This document shows positions 9,122 through 18,394 of a stretch of DNA of 64,000 nucleotides, piece by piece. Made by a program: the position numbers and the translations under genes. The stretch is from a sulfur-oxidizing endosymbiont of Gigantopelta aegis (lineage in GTDB: Bacteria > Pseudomonadota > Gammaproteobacteria > GRL18). The first letter of the stretch is position 1; every line of letters begins with the position of its first letter. Under the pieces are notes generated by a model. That model had not been told where the DNA came from, ran no database searches, and saw only the letters and a list, made by a program, of their open reading frames with translations. The DNA is taken from contig NZ_JAEHGE010000001.1 of the NCBI RefSeq assembly GCF_016097415.1, forward strand, positions 1,704,015-1,768,014, given 5' to 3'.

Positions 9122-10267
9122 TTAATCCGTTTTATGTGAATAAACCTGCATGATGGTTTCCAGTTCTTTGACAATTTTATCCTGTTCTATTTGTGGGATA
9201 TTATTCAGTTCACTGGCGTTATTACCCTGCCTATGCTGATTGATAAATTGATAAACATAGTCACAACCCTGAGCACAAATGGTTTCAATCACTTCATCAT
9301 ATTGAAAGGGATCGACATCTTCATTTGTACCGAACCAGAAGCCCATTCCCTTATCTAAAAATTCCTGATAAGGCAGATAGTGTGAACCATCACAGGAGAA
9401 GTTCAGGCTGATCATGCCATTGACGATATTAATCGAACCGGCACGTAAATAAATAGTTTCATCGGCGAAGCGTAATTGACGAAAATATTCAAAGATTTTA
9501 GGAATGGCTTCAGTGGGAACGCTGGCCAGATCAGAGTATGGTTGACGAGGATAGGCCAGACAAATATCAGGATCATTGAGCTCATTCATACTCAATAAAC
9601 GATAATTATAGGGATCATCGATCAGCCAGACCGTCGTCCGACTGCTGGAAAAGTGAAATTTGCCATGGAAAACGCCATGTTCACAAATCAATGCCTGCAT
9701 CAGGGCGAGCACATTATCAATATTGTTATCCATATCACTTTGCATACGTTGCTGGGCAAATAAGCCACTGCGAATAGCGGGATCACCTTTGATTTGTTGC
9801 CATTTGTAGTTTTCTTTATACAAATGATTCGTTCCCGGCAGTTCGCGTAAGTCATAATCTACGCCGAGATAACCAATAAGTTGTTGCTGTGCATCTTTGA
9901 TGACATGAATGGCTGTAATGGATGGACGCTTATTATGCTTGCTGATATAAGCTTCAGATAAGGCAAATTGTTTCTCGCTAAAATCATGTTGCATATAGGG
10001 TCGTTGAGAACGATCCCGACCGAGACTCTTAGCCTCACTGCCATCGGCAAAGATTGTCTGAGTGATCTGTATTCCCTGTGCATCCATGACATAAAGGTAT
10101 TTGCAATGTTGAAATACCGGAAAGGCTCGATGTAAATGCGTCTCTAAGGCGGTAGCATTGTGTATGTCAGATGCGAGCTCCAGAACGAGCTTACAAAGAG
10201 GGTGCTTTAATAGATCGACTAGTATTTTGCGCTGGGTTGATATGGTTTCTTGTAGTATGCTTCTCAT
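9122..10267 (-). CDS. Cache (PDC) sensor-domain protein
   Basis: The 381-residue product has an N-terminal PDC/Cache-like sensory fold: FPVFQHCKYLYVMDAQGIQITQT, then SLGRDRSQRPYM, SEAYISKHNKRPSITAIHVI and GYLGVDYDLREL are the strands and ligand-loop residues usual in dCache domains. No transmembrane segment or signal peptide is evident, which is unusual for Cache domains; it may be cytoplasmic. The C-terminal 200 residues are not recognised. It is upstream of the hydrolase-thioredoxin gene with 18 bp between, so the two form an operon. The ligand is unknown. Confidence 0.65.
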   Translation of the reverse strand: MRSILQETISTQRKILVDLLKHPLCKLVLELASDIHNATALETHLHRAFPVFQHCKYLYVMDAQGIQITQTIFADGSEAKSLGRDRSQRPYMQHDFSEKQFALSEAYISKHNKRPSITAIHVIKDAQQQLIGYLGVDYDLRELPGTNHLYKENYKWQQIKGDPAIRSGLFAQQRMQSDMDNNIDNVLALMQALICEHGVFHGKFHFSSSRTTVWLIDDPYNYRLLSMNELNDPDICLAYPRQPYSDLASVPTEAIPKIFEYFRQLRFADETIYLRAGSINIVNGMISLNFSCDGSHYLPYQEFLDKGMGFWFGTNEDVDPFQYDEVIETICAQGCDYVYQFINQHRQGNNASELNNIPQIEQDKIVKELETIMQVYSHKTD

Positions 10268-10300
10268 AATGACTCTTCATCGGTACAAATAATTAGGTAT

Positions 10301-10464
10301 ATACCCATGATACTTGGAAATGCAGACTTCGTTCTCTTTATTAAGAGATGTAATTTAAAGCCTCAATCATGTAGTATTTATACGCCCAGAATAAGTGCCC
10401 TTGGGGTACAATCAATCGGCTCTAAATCAAAATGCCTCGCTGCATTTCCAAGTATCACGGGTAT
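10301..10464. mobile_element. 164-bp MITE-like element
   Basis: Its ends are inverted repeats of about 25 bp: ATACCCATGATACTTGGAAA at the left and the complement of TTTCCAAGTATCACGGGTAT at the right, with one mismatch. The interior holds no credible gene. It is in the intergenic region between the divergent Cache gene and the TPR gene. A flanking TA on each side could be a target duplication, but this is too short to be sure. Confidence 0.65.
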
Positions 10465-10529
10465 TAGGATCATTTTTGCATATTATTACAGTTTTGTTAA
10501 ATTGAATGACGCTTTATAAACTAAATTGA

Positions 10530-11333
10530 ATGGATTTTTCATTGATTAACAAGCAAATCCTTATTTATATGCTTTTTATTTCATCGAGCGTTACTGCTCA
10601 GATGCGTACAATTCAATATACGGCATCCGAGTTAGAATTGAGAGCATGCCAACAATTTTCTTTTGCTCCTGCCATTGACTGGACTTGCTCACATACAATT
10701 CGTTTTACTCCGACTACAAAAACACTCATAGCTGAAAGTGTTCTTAAAGAAAAGAACCAACAAATGATGCACTTGCTTGAGCAGGCGGATGATTATTTGG
10801 CTGATGAGGATTATGCTCAGGCTGAATTAGCCTATCGGCAGGCGATAAAACTCCGGCCAAAATCGAGTTTAGTACGGATAAAATTGGGCTATTTTTATAC
10901 CGAACTGGATCGTGATGCAGATGCCTTGCAGAGCTTGCAATACGGCTTAGAGGCAATACCGAATAATGCCGACATTATTCATGAAATGGGCTTAATTCAG
11001 GTGCGCCTCAGGCTATTATCAAAAGCCATTGTGTCATTGGCAAAAGCGGCTATTCTAGCACCGGAAAACCCACACTATAGCTATGTTTATGGCATTGCCA
11101 TGAATTCCTATCAGCGCCCTGAAGAAGCGCTGGATATTTTGCAACAGGCTTTGTTACGTCATCCAATAGACAGACCCATTCTCAATGCCCTAGTTGCGAT
11201 TAATCAGGATAATAATCATTTTCTCGAAGCTATTTCTTATGCTGAGCAATTATTGGTATTGGAGCCGGAAAACCCTGATTATCAGGCTCTAACGCAGCAT
11301 TTAAAAATATTGATAAATTCGGATAAAAAATGA
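10530..11333 (+). CDS. Exported tetratricopeptide-repeat protein
   Basis: The 267-residue product begins with a signal-like hydrophobic segment (LINKQILIYMLFISSSVTAQ) and then about five TPR units from residue 80 on, such as YAQAELAYRQAIKLRPKSSL, ADALQSLQYGLEAIPNNADI and PEEALDILQQALLRHPIDRP. TPRs mediate protein contacts; no enzymatic motif is seen. A short N-terminal region with two cysteines precedes the repeats. It stands 57 bp before hemC on the same strand but is not functionally linked in any obvious way. Confidence 0.8.
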   Translation: MDFSLINKQILIYMLFISSSVTAQMRTIQYTASELELRACQQFSFAPAIDWTCSHTIRFTPTTKTLIAESVLKEKNQQMMHLLEQADDYLADEDYAQAELAYRQAIKLRPKSSLVRIKLGYFYTELDRDADALQSLQYGLEAIPNNADIIHEMGLIQVRLRLLSKAIVSLAKAAILAPENPHYSYVYGIAMNSYQRPEEALDILQQALLRHPIDRPILNALVAINQDNNHFLEAISYAEQLLVLEPENPDYQALTQHLKILINSDKK

Positions 11334-11390
11334 GAATTGAGCTGTAGTCTGATACAATTATCTTTTTTAACCTAAAGCAATAAGAGCATT

Positions 11391-12326
11391 ATGAGCAGAA
11401 AAACAATCAAAATCGCAACCCGTAAAAGCCCATTAGCCTTATGGCAGGCCTATTTTGTCCGTGATGAATTATTAGCCAGACATGATGATTTAGACGTTGT
11501 ATTGGTCAAAATGGTTTCCAAGGGGGATAAAATCCTCGATGTTCCATTAGCAAAAGTCGGTGGTAAGGGCTTGTTTGTTAAAGAACTTGAAGAAGGCTTA
11601 TTAGCCGGTGATGCCGATATTGCGGTGCATTCAATGAAAGATGTGCCTGTAGAGTTTCCTGACGGTTTGGGCTTGGCGGTTATTTGCGAACGTGAAGATC
11701 CACGTGATGCCTTTGTGTCCAATACTTATGCCGAGCTTGACGAACTGCCTCAGGGGGCTATTGTCGGCACTTCCAGTTTACGCCGTCAGAGCCAACTACT
11801 TAAATACCGCCCTGATTTACAAATTAAATTTTTACGTGGTAATGTGAATACTCGCCTAAAGAAATTAGATGATGGCGACTATGATGCGATTATTTTAGCC
11901 GCCGCCGGTTTAATTCGCTTAGAGATGAAAGATCGCATCACCAGTTACCTGAGCACAGAACAAAGTTTACCCGCTATGGGGCAGGGCGCAGTAGGCATTG
12001 AATGTCGTGTGAATGACGAACAAACCAAAGCCCTAATTGCCAGCCTAGCCCATGAAGAAACGACCATACGTCTAACCGCCGAACGTGCTTTAAACAAGCG
12101 TCTTGAAGGCGGTTGTCAGGTGCCTATCGGCGGTTTTGCAGAGTTAGACGGTGACCAACTCTCCATGCGTGCCTTTGTGGGCTCACCGGATGGTAAGCAA
12201 TTAGTGGAAGGGAGTGTTTCCGGTCCTGCAATCAATGCTGAAAAAATGGGCATCGCCCTCGCCGATGATTTGTTATTGCGCGGTGCTAAAGAAATTTTAG
12301 CCGAAGTTTATAAAAATGGCCTTTAA
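11391..12326 (+). CDS. hemC: Porphobilinogen deaminase (hydroxymethylbilane synthase)
   Basis: HemC joins four porphobilinogen units to hydroxymethylbilane in haem, sirohaem and cobalamin synthesis. The 311-residue length is standard. [15 protein letters not shown] is the family start. [25 protein letters not shown] and [13 protein letters not shown] are substrate and cofactor segments, and [13 protein letters not shown] holds the cysteine that binds the dipyrromethane cofactor. Usually hemD follows hemC, but here a TonB-dependent receptor gene follows after 147 bp, so hemD must lie elsewhere. Confidence 0.97.
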   Translation: MSRKTIKIATRKSPLALWQAYFVRDELLARHDDLDVVLVKMVSKGDKILDVPLAKVGGKGLFVKELEEGLLAGDADIAVHSMKDVPVEFPDGLGLAVICEREDPRDAFVSNTYAELDELPQGAIVGTSSLRRQSQLLKYRPDLQIKFLRGNVNTRLKKLDDGDYDAIILAAAGLIRLEMKDRITSYLSTEQSLPAMGQGAVGIECRVNDEQTKALIASLAHEETTIRLTAERALNKRLEGGCQVPIGGFAELDGDQLSMRAFVGSPDGKQLVEGSVSGPAINAEKMGIALADDLLLRGAKEILAEVYKNGL

Positions 12327-12370
12327 ATAAGGTTCGTTTTTTACTAAAAATAATCATATTAGCGAAATTC

Positions 12371-12398
12371 TTGACAGTTTAAGCATCAAAGCTATACT
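12371..12398 (+). promoter_or_regulatory. Sigma-70-type promoter for the TonB receptor operon
   Basis: TTGACA at 12371-12376 and TATACT at 12393-12398 are 16 bp apart and about 75 bp before the receptor start. The -35 is perfect and the -10 has five of six consensus bases. Confidence 0.65.
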
Positions 12399-12473
12399 CA
12401 ATATCATCATTGTCATTAAAAAACAAAATATGTTATTGAATGAATATGTCATTGAATAAATAGCGAGTGTGGT

Positions 12474-14570
12474 ATGCAAAGAAAGTCTTATGGATTGCGA
12501 TTTTTATTAAAACGATTGTCAAAAATATCAGTTTTACTCGTTACTTCTCTATTGAGTTGCAGTGTTCTCGCTGAAACCGAAGTCAAGGATGACTTATTTG
12601 AACTTTCCCTGGAAGATTTAGGCGAAGTCACCATTGCCACCCGCACCTCACGTTCTATTTCTGAAATTCCCTCTACCGTTTATGTTTACAAACAAGAGCA
12701 AATTCGCAGCCATGGTTGGAATTCCTTAGCTGAACTTATTCAGGATGTGCCGGGCGTTGATGTGGTCAATAAAGGCGGCCGAGGAATGACCTTATCCGTT
12801 CGTGGTGTCGGTGATTTGAATTTTCATGGCAGTAAAACCGTGGTTATGATTGATGGTCATAATGCCTCTTTTTCCAGCTTAAGCTCTCCCGGTTTTGGCG
12901 GTTTTATGAATCAGTATGATATTCTCAATGCCAAGCGTGTTGAAATTCAAATCGGCCCGGGTGGAACCTTGCATGGCGCGAATGCCTTCGGTATTGTGAT
13001 TAATATTATTACTATGGATCCAGAGGATATTGATGGCATTGAAGCTGACTTTATTTATGGCTCACAGGGTGAATATATGCCCTCCGTTCGTTTTGGCTCA
13101 CGAGAAGGTGATCTGGGATTTTTTCAATCCTTTAGTTCTTGGTACCAAAATGATTCTAGGCTGTCTGAAGTGGCAATTTCACGCAATAATGATGGTTCAA
13201 AATTATATTATGATAATGATTTATTCGAAGAACAAACATCAAAAAATATCGATCTGCATGGTTATATAGATTATGACGATAAGCTGCGAGTGGGCTATCG
13301 CTATTCAAAAGTAGATGGTGGGCGTGGTACGTCCTTGCTCTCGACCGAAAAAGGCAACCTTTTAATTGAACAGCCAATGGTGTATTTAGATTTCAGTACC
13401 GGCTTAAGTGATAGAGTTACCTATACTTTGAGTAGTCATTATAAAAAGTCGAAAATGACTGATGCGGACGATAATTACTTTGTGGATAGTACGCGCAATC
13501 TGGTTGGCAGTATTCGACAAGAATCCAATTCATTTGTTGTCGATAATCAATTTACTTTTTTTCAAAACAATGAATTAACCTGGGTCGGTGGCTTGTTTTT
13601 AGAGTATTCTGATCAACGTTCCAGTTCAGTTAAAGTGACCAGAAAAACGACTGATCCGGATGATCTTCAAAAAACCGAACTAAAAGATAAAGAAGACTTT
13701 GACAACATGGCCACTTATGCACAAATGGAGTGGATTCCCAATGATGAATTTTATTTGGTCACTGGTTTTCGCTATGTTGATAGTGAGAACCAATATCCTT
13801 CTGAGTTGATCCCAAGACTGGGTATGCGCTATGTTTTAAACTCACAATGGATGGCTAAATTCAATTATCAAAAAGGCTATCGACCACCAGCAGTCAGTGA
13901 TGGTAAACAGCGTGGCATTACCGTGGCAGGCAATTCCGATCTAACCTCTGAAACCATTGATAGTTATGAGTTAAGCTTAGTCGGAAATCCACATCCTCAA
14001 GTTGGCATAAGAGCGACTTATTTCCAATCAAAAGTCAGTGATTTAATTGCCCTGACGGCCTATAACGGTACGGGTAATTTTACCAGCATTACTGATAATG
14101 TGGGTCAAATTGATGTGAATGGCATCGAATTTGAAGTGAACTATGAAATTAATGATAAATTAAAGATGGAAAGCACTGCGATTTATACCGATAGTGTGAA
14201 TAATGAGACCGATGAAAGAGTGCGCACTGTGGTGCCGTATAAACTTAATTTAACGCTTATCGCGCGGCCGGTAGAAAACTGGGAACTCGTCTGGGATAAC
14301 TACTTTCGTTGGAATCCAACCACAGATGAAGAGAATGCCCTGTATCAGGGTGAAGATGCAAAAGATTGGGTACTGAGCAATTTAACCGTGACCAATAAGC
14401 GCTCGTTTAATGTTAAAGGTTTAAATTTAATGTTATCTATACGTAATATGTTTAATCAATCCTATGGCCATGTTGATCCCCGCACAACACTCTCTAAAAG
14501 GCCTTTTTTGACTTCCTATCATCCACAGGAAAAAATTAATGTTATGATGGGTGTTAATTACCGTTTTTAG
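12474..14570 (+). CDS. TonB-dependent outer-membrane receptor
   Basis: A 698-residue precursor with a signal peptide ending SCSVLAETE. Residues about 55-180 form the plug domain (ATRTSRSISEIPSTVYVYKQ, LIQDVPGVDVVNKGGRG, IQIGPGGTLHGANAF), followed by a beta-barrel of repeated aromatic strands ending in VNYRF with a C-terminal Phe. Such receptors import iron chelates, cobalamin or other scarce compounds using TonB energy; the ligand is not evident. It heads an operon with a YfiR-like and a sensor-kinase gene, so it may work in sensing rather than uptake alone. A good promoter lies upstream. Confidence 0.9.
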   Translation: MQRKSYGLRFLLKRLSKISVLLVTSLLSCSVLAETEVKDDLFELSLEDLGEVTIATRTSRSISEIPSTVYVYKQEQIRSHGWNSLAELIQDVPGVDVVNKGGRGMTLSVRGVGDLNFHGSKTVVMIDGHNASFSSLSSPGFGGFMNQYDILNAKRVEIQIGPGGTLHGANAFGIVINIITMDPEDIDGIEADFIYGSQGEYMPSVRFGSREGDLGFFQSFSSWYQNDSRLSEVAISRNNDGSKLYYDNDLFEEQTSKNIDLHGYIDYDDKLRVGYRYSKVDGGRGTSLLSTEKGNLLIEQPMVYLDFSTGLSDRVTYTLSSHYKKSKMTDADDNYFVDSTRNLVGSIRQESNSFVVDNQFTFFQNNELTWVGGLFLEYSDQRSSSVKVTRKTTDPDDLQKTELKDKEDFDNMATYAQMEWIPNDEFYLVTGFRYVDSENQYPSELIPRLGMRYVLNSQWMAKFNYQKGYRPPAVSDGKQRGITVAGNSDLTSETIDSYELSLVGNPHPQVGIRATYFQSKVSDLIALTAYNGTGNFTSITDNVGQIDVNGIEFEVNYEINDKLKMESTAIYTDSVNNETDERVRTVVPYKLNLTLIARPVENWELVWDNYFRWNPTTDEENALYQGEDAKDWVLSNLTVTNKRSFNVKGLNLMLSIRNMFNQSYGHVDPRTTLSKRPFLTSYHPQEKINVMMGVNYRF

Positions 14571-14596
14571 TTAGATTAATTAAGGAAACCGCAGGC

Positions 14597-15217
14597 TTGA
14601 TATTAACGCAAAGCCTTTTTTGTAAAGTAGTTAGCCATCCGATGTATCGGCGTGGTGGGCTATTGTTGCAAGTTACACTATTCACAAGTCTGATATTATT
14701 GTTTGCCAGTGTCTCAGCGGGTGGTTCCAGTTATAAAGTCAAAGCAGCCTACCTTTACCAGTTCACAAAATTTACTCAATGGCCGAATGAACTCTTTAGT
14801 GATAAAGATGAGCCAATACGCATTTGTGTGCTAGGTAGAAATCCATTTGCTAATCTATTAGATGGATTTACCAAAAAAACCTCACAAAAACGTCCTCTAA
14901 GTGTTGAATACCTTTCATCATTGGAAACAATTACCCGTTGTCAGATTATCTTTATCAGCCAATCAGAAGAAAAGCGTTTGGCGCAAATTTTCCAGCGGCT
15001 GGCACATGTTCCGGTGTTAACTGTGAGTGATATAGATGGTTTCGCCCGCCGAGGTGGCATTATCGGATTTGTTCCCAAACTTAGAAAAGTCGGCATTGAA
15101 ATTAATGTAGAGGCCTCAAAAATAGCGGGTACCAAGCTTAGTTCAAAGTTACTCAAAGTTGCAACGCTGGTGCCGGGTCGCTTGGCTCTAAATGGCAGTG
15201 GGGTGAGTCCGCTATGA
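14597..15217 (+). CDS. YfiR-like (DUF4154) periplasmic protein
   Basis: The 206-residue exported product has the family pattern YKVKAAYLYQFTKFTQWP early in the mature part, ICVLGRNPFANLLDG, and near the end GIIGFVPKLRKVGIEINVEASKIAGTKLSSKLLKVA. YfiR proteins are periplasmic and in Pseudomonas repress a diguanylate cyclase. TTG at 14597 has AAGGA about eleven bases before it; an ATG at 14642 is an alternative that still leaves a signal peptide. It overlaps the following kinase gene by four bases and lies 26 bp after the receptor gene, so the three are one operon. Confidence 0.82.
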   Translation: MILTQSLFCKVVSHPMYRRGGLLLQVTLFTSLILLFASVSAGGSSYKVKAAYLYQFTKFTQWPNELFSDKDEPIRICVLGRNPFANLLDGFTKKTSQKRPLSVEYLSSLETITRCQIIFISQSEEKRLAQIFQRLAHVPVLTVSDIDGFARRGGIIGFVPKLRKVGIEINVEASKIAGTKLSSKLLKVATLVPGRLALNGSGVSPL

Positions 15218-18200
15218 AACAAATGTTACAGAATATGCAGATAAAAAATAAGCTGATCATTATTATCATGTCGATGGTAATTTTCAGTTTACTATTGGTG
15301 GGTTCCGTACTTATTGTCACCGAACGTTATATATTAAAACAGTCAATGGCTGATAAACTAATGACTGTGAGTCATATTATCGCAGATGGTAGTACGGCGG
15401 CATTGAGTTTTGATGATCAGCAAGTCGCAACCGAAGTACTTTCGGCACTGGAACATGAATCCTCTGTGATGCTAGGGTGTATCTATGACGAGTCGAAATT
15501 ACTCTTTGCTGCTTATGCAGGCAAGTTAGAGCCTCATTGCCCAAGTACACCGGGGAATGAGGGCTATGAATTTTTGGGCGATAGTTTTGAGCTTTTTCAA
15601 CCGATTGAACTAGATGGCGAGATAATAGGTACGGTTTTTCTACGCGCAAGTCTGCACCGCCTCAATTCTCATTTGATGCAATTTATGGGACTGGTTATTT
15701 TTATGACGATTTTGACTGGAATCATTACCTTGTTTTTAGCAAATCGCCAACAGGCTATTATTTCAAAGCCCATTTTAGCACTGGCTCAATTCGCCAAAAA
15801 GATTTCATTGAATGCCGATTATAGCAGTCGCTTACCACAGGGCTTTAATGATGAAATGGGTACATTAAACCGTGCCTTTAATGATATGTTAGAGCAAATT
15901 TATCAACGTCAACTAGCACGGGATAAAGCCGAAAAGGCCTTGAGTGAACGGGAACAGGATTTAGTTGTTACGCTCAATAGTATCGGTGATGCCGTCATAG
16001 TGACTGATGTTGATGGTAAAGTGACGCGTATGAATCCGGTTGCTGAACGGCTCACTGGTTGGAATTTTAAACAAGCTCAGTCTCAGTCTCTTAAGACCAT
16101 ATTCCCAATTGTAAATGCCTCTACCAGAGAGGAAATTAATAACCCTGTAGAGAAAGTCATTGCTACGGGAGAGACGGTTTTTTTAAGCAATCATACGACC
16201 CTGATTGCTAAAGATGGTACAGAGCTGCAAATCGCAGATTCGGCCGCACCTATTCGCAATGAAAATGATGATATTCTGGGTATGATTCTAGTTTTTAATG
16301 ATGTTACCGAAGCCTATCAATTGCGTGAATCAGCGGCAAAAAGCAAACGTGATTTACAGGCTATTATGGATAACACGCCAGCGGTTATTTTTGTTAAAGA
16401 TATTGACGGTGGATTTACTTTCATTAATCGAAAAATTGAAAAATCATTCTCGATTCAGCGCGATATTATTATAGGCAAAACCCTGGATGACATTTTTAGC
16501 CAGGATATTAGTCAAGAAATGCATTCTAGTGATCAGGCGGTTTTATCATCCGGTAGTGCGATGCAGTTGGAAGAATTTTACCCCCATGAAGATGGCAATC
16601 ATGTTTACTCAGTGATTAAATTTCCCTTGTTTGATGAAGAACAGCATATTTATGCCATTTGTACTATTGCAACCGATATCTCTGATCGTAAACAGCAGGA
16701 AGAACAATTGCAGCGTAGCCAAAAAATGGATGCCCTAGGTAAATTAACGGGGGGTATTGCTCATGATTATAATAATATGTTGGGTATTATTATGGGCTAT
16801 GCAGAGTTGTTAAATGAGCAGCTGAGTCATGAACCTAAACTGTCTAAATATGTTAGTGATATCGAGCATGCTGCAAGACGTGGTTCAAAGTTGACAAAGA
16901 AGTTGTTGGCCTTTACCCGGCATAAGAGATCGGATGCTCATCAACAGAACATTAACACTTTGTTGTTAGAGCAAAAATTAATGCTGGAAAAAACCCTGAC
17001 GGCGCGCATTACTTTGGATCTTGACTTAGATGATGGACTCTGGCCGGTCTGGATTGATGGCGGGGATTTAGAAGATGCTATTATCAATATAAGCATTAAT
17101 GCCAGCCATGCCATCGAAGGTAATGGTCAACTCACTTTTCGTACCCATAATGAACAAATTACCGAAATGGATGCACATTTATTACATCTCAATGCCGGTG
17201 ATTATGTACTGTTGACGATTACTGATACCGGTACGGGTATGGATGAAGCAACCAAAGAAAAGATTTTTGATCCCTTCTTTTCGACCAAAGGTGAAAAGGG
17301 AACGGGCTTGGGCTTGAGTCAGGTTTATGGTTTTGTTAAACGCAGTGGTGGTGATATAAAAATTTATTCAGAGTTAGGACATGGTAGTCGTTTTTCTCTG
17401 TATTTCCCACGTAGCTATCAAGAAGAGGCTGAGAATAAGATAATGACAGACATTGACCTGACCAATTTATGTGGTCACGAAACACTATTGCTGGTAGATG
17501 ATGAGCAGGCATTGTTGGAATTAGCTCAGGATATTTTGGTTGCCCAGGGCTATCAAGTGTTGATAGCGAGTGATGGTGAACAAGCTTTAAAAATTTTAGA
17601 GCAACAAGAAGTTGATCTAATGCTCTCCGATGTTATTATGCCCAAAATGGATGGTTATCAATTAGCCGAACAGGTACACAAGCTTTATCCTCAGATAAAA
17701 ATACAGATGGCCAGTGGTTTTGCAGATGGACGACATATTCATGTTTCAGATGATTCGTTGTCTATGAATATGCTCTATAAGCCCTATACTTCAAATACAT
17801 TGCTTGTGCATGTGCGTAAACTATTGGATGAAGATAATAAGTTAAGCGATAATAATACATTGAATCAGACGCCACTAGACCCCATTAAAATATCATCAAC
17901 AATATTAGCTGAAAAGGAAGAGTATGAAAGTCATGCTCAAGCAATGAATATGGAAACAAAAACTGACAATCAAGATGCAAAATGTCGCATTTTAGTGATG
18001 GATGATGAGGAGGATATCCGCGAATTATTTAGCCTCATTTTGACAAAGTTAGGTTATGATGTCATTGAAGCGAATGATAGTGACGAAGCGATTGCCAGTT
18101 ATAAGCAATCACTTGAAAAGGGTAAGCCCATTGATGCCTTAATCGTTGATTTGAATATTCCCGGTAGCATGGGAGGCAAAGAAATGGCGGTGATTATCCG

Positions 18201-18354
18201 TGAGTTAAACCCTAAAGTAAAAATAGTGGTTTCCAGTGGTGATTCAGGCTGCTCTGAAATGACACACTATCAGGAACATGGCTTTGATGGCGCATTGGAA
18301 AAGATTTTTGATAAGGCAAAAATTCAACAATTGTTTACCCAATTATTAGCATAA
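15214..18354 (+). CDS. Hybrid sensor histidine kinase with HAMP, two PAS and two receiver domains
   Basis: The 1046-residue protein has two membrane segments (about 14-36 and 153-175) flanking a periplasmic sensor, a HAMP linker, two PAS domains (about 245-370 and 375-495), a HisKA domain with phosphoacceptor GGIAHDYNN (His near 517), an ATPase domain with GTGLGLSQVYGFV, and two receiver domains with probable phosphorylated aspartates in MLSDVIMPKMDG (near 806) and LIVDLNIPG (near 979). No HTH output is present, so the signal must pass on to another regulator. It is coupled to the YfiR-like gene by an ATGA overlap. Confidence 0.93.
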   Translation: MKQMLQNMQIKNKLIIIIMSMVIFSLLLVGSVLIVTERYILKQSMADKLMTVSHIIADGSTAALSFDDQQVATEVLSALEHESSVMLGCIYDESKLLFAAYAGKLEPHCPSTPGNEGYEFLGDSFELFQPIELDGEIIGTVFLRASLHRLNSHLMQFMGLVIFMTILTGIITLFLANRQQAIISKPILALAQFAKKISLNADYSSRLPQGFNDEMGTLNRAFNDMLEQIYQRQLARDKAEKALSEREQDLVVTLNSIGDAVIVTDVDGKVTRMNPVAERLTGWNFKQAQSQSLKTIFPIVNASTREEINNPVEKVIATGETVFLSNHTTLIAKDGTELQIADSAAPIRNENDDILGMILVFNDVTEAYQLRESAAKSKRDLQAIMDNTPAVIFVKDIDGGFTFINRKIEKSFSIQRDIIIGKTLDDIFSQDISQEMHSSDQAVLSSGSAMQLEEFYPHEDGNHVYSVIKFPLFDEEQHIYAICTIATDISDRKQQEEQLQRSQKMDALGKLTGGIAHDYNNMLGIIMGYAELLNEQLSHEPKLSKYVSDIEHAARRGSKLTKKLLAFTRHKRSDAHQQNINTLLLEQKLMLEKTLTARITLDLDLDDGLWPVWIDGGDLEDAIINISINASHAIEGNGQLTFRTHNEQITEMDAHLLHLNAGDYVLLTITDTGTGMDEATKEKIFDPFFSTKGEKGTGLGLSQVYGFVKRSGGDIKIYSELGHGSRFSLYFPRSYQEEAENKIMTDIDLTNLCGHETLLLVDDEQALLELAQDILVAQGYQVLIASDGEQALKILEQQEVDLMLSDVIMPKMDGYQLAEQVHKLYPQIKIQMASGFADGRHIHVSDDSLSMNMLYKPYTSNTLLVHVRKLLDEDNKLSDNNTLNQTPLDPIKISSTILAEKEEYESHAQAMNMETKTDNQDAKCRILVMDDEEDIRELFSLILTKLGYDVIEANDSDEAIASYKQSLEKGKPIDALIVDLNIPGSMGGKEMAVIIRELNPKVKIVVSSGDSGCSEMTHYQEHGFDGALEKIFDKAKIQQLFTQLLA

Positions 18355-18394
18355 ATGCTTGGGTTAAGTGAATGCTTTATTGCCGGAACATGAT

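Noticed and set aside
10307-10519. A 70-codon frame between the Cache and TPR genes
   Set aside because: It lies within the MITE-like unit, has no ribosome-binding site and no protein-like pattern.
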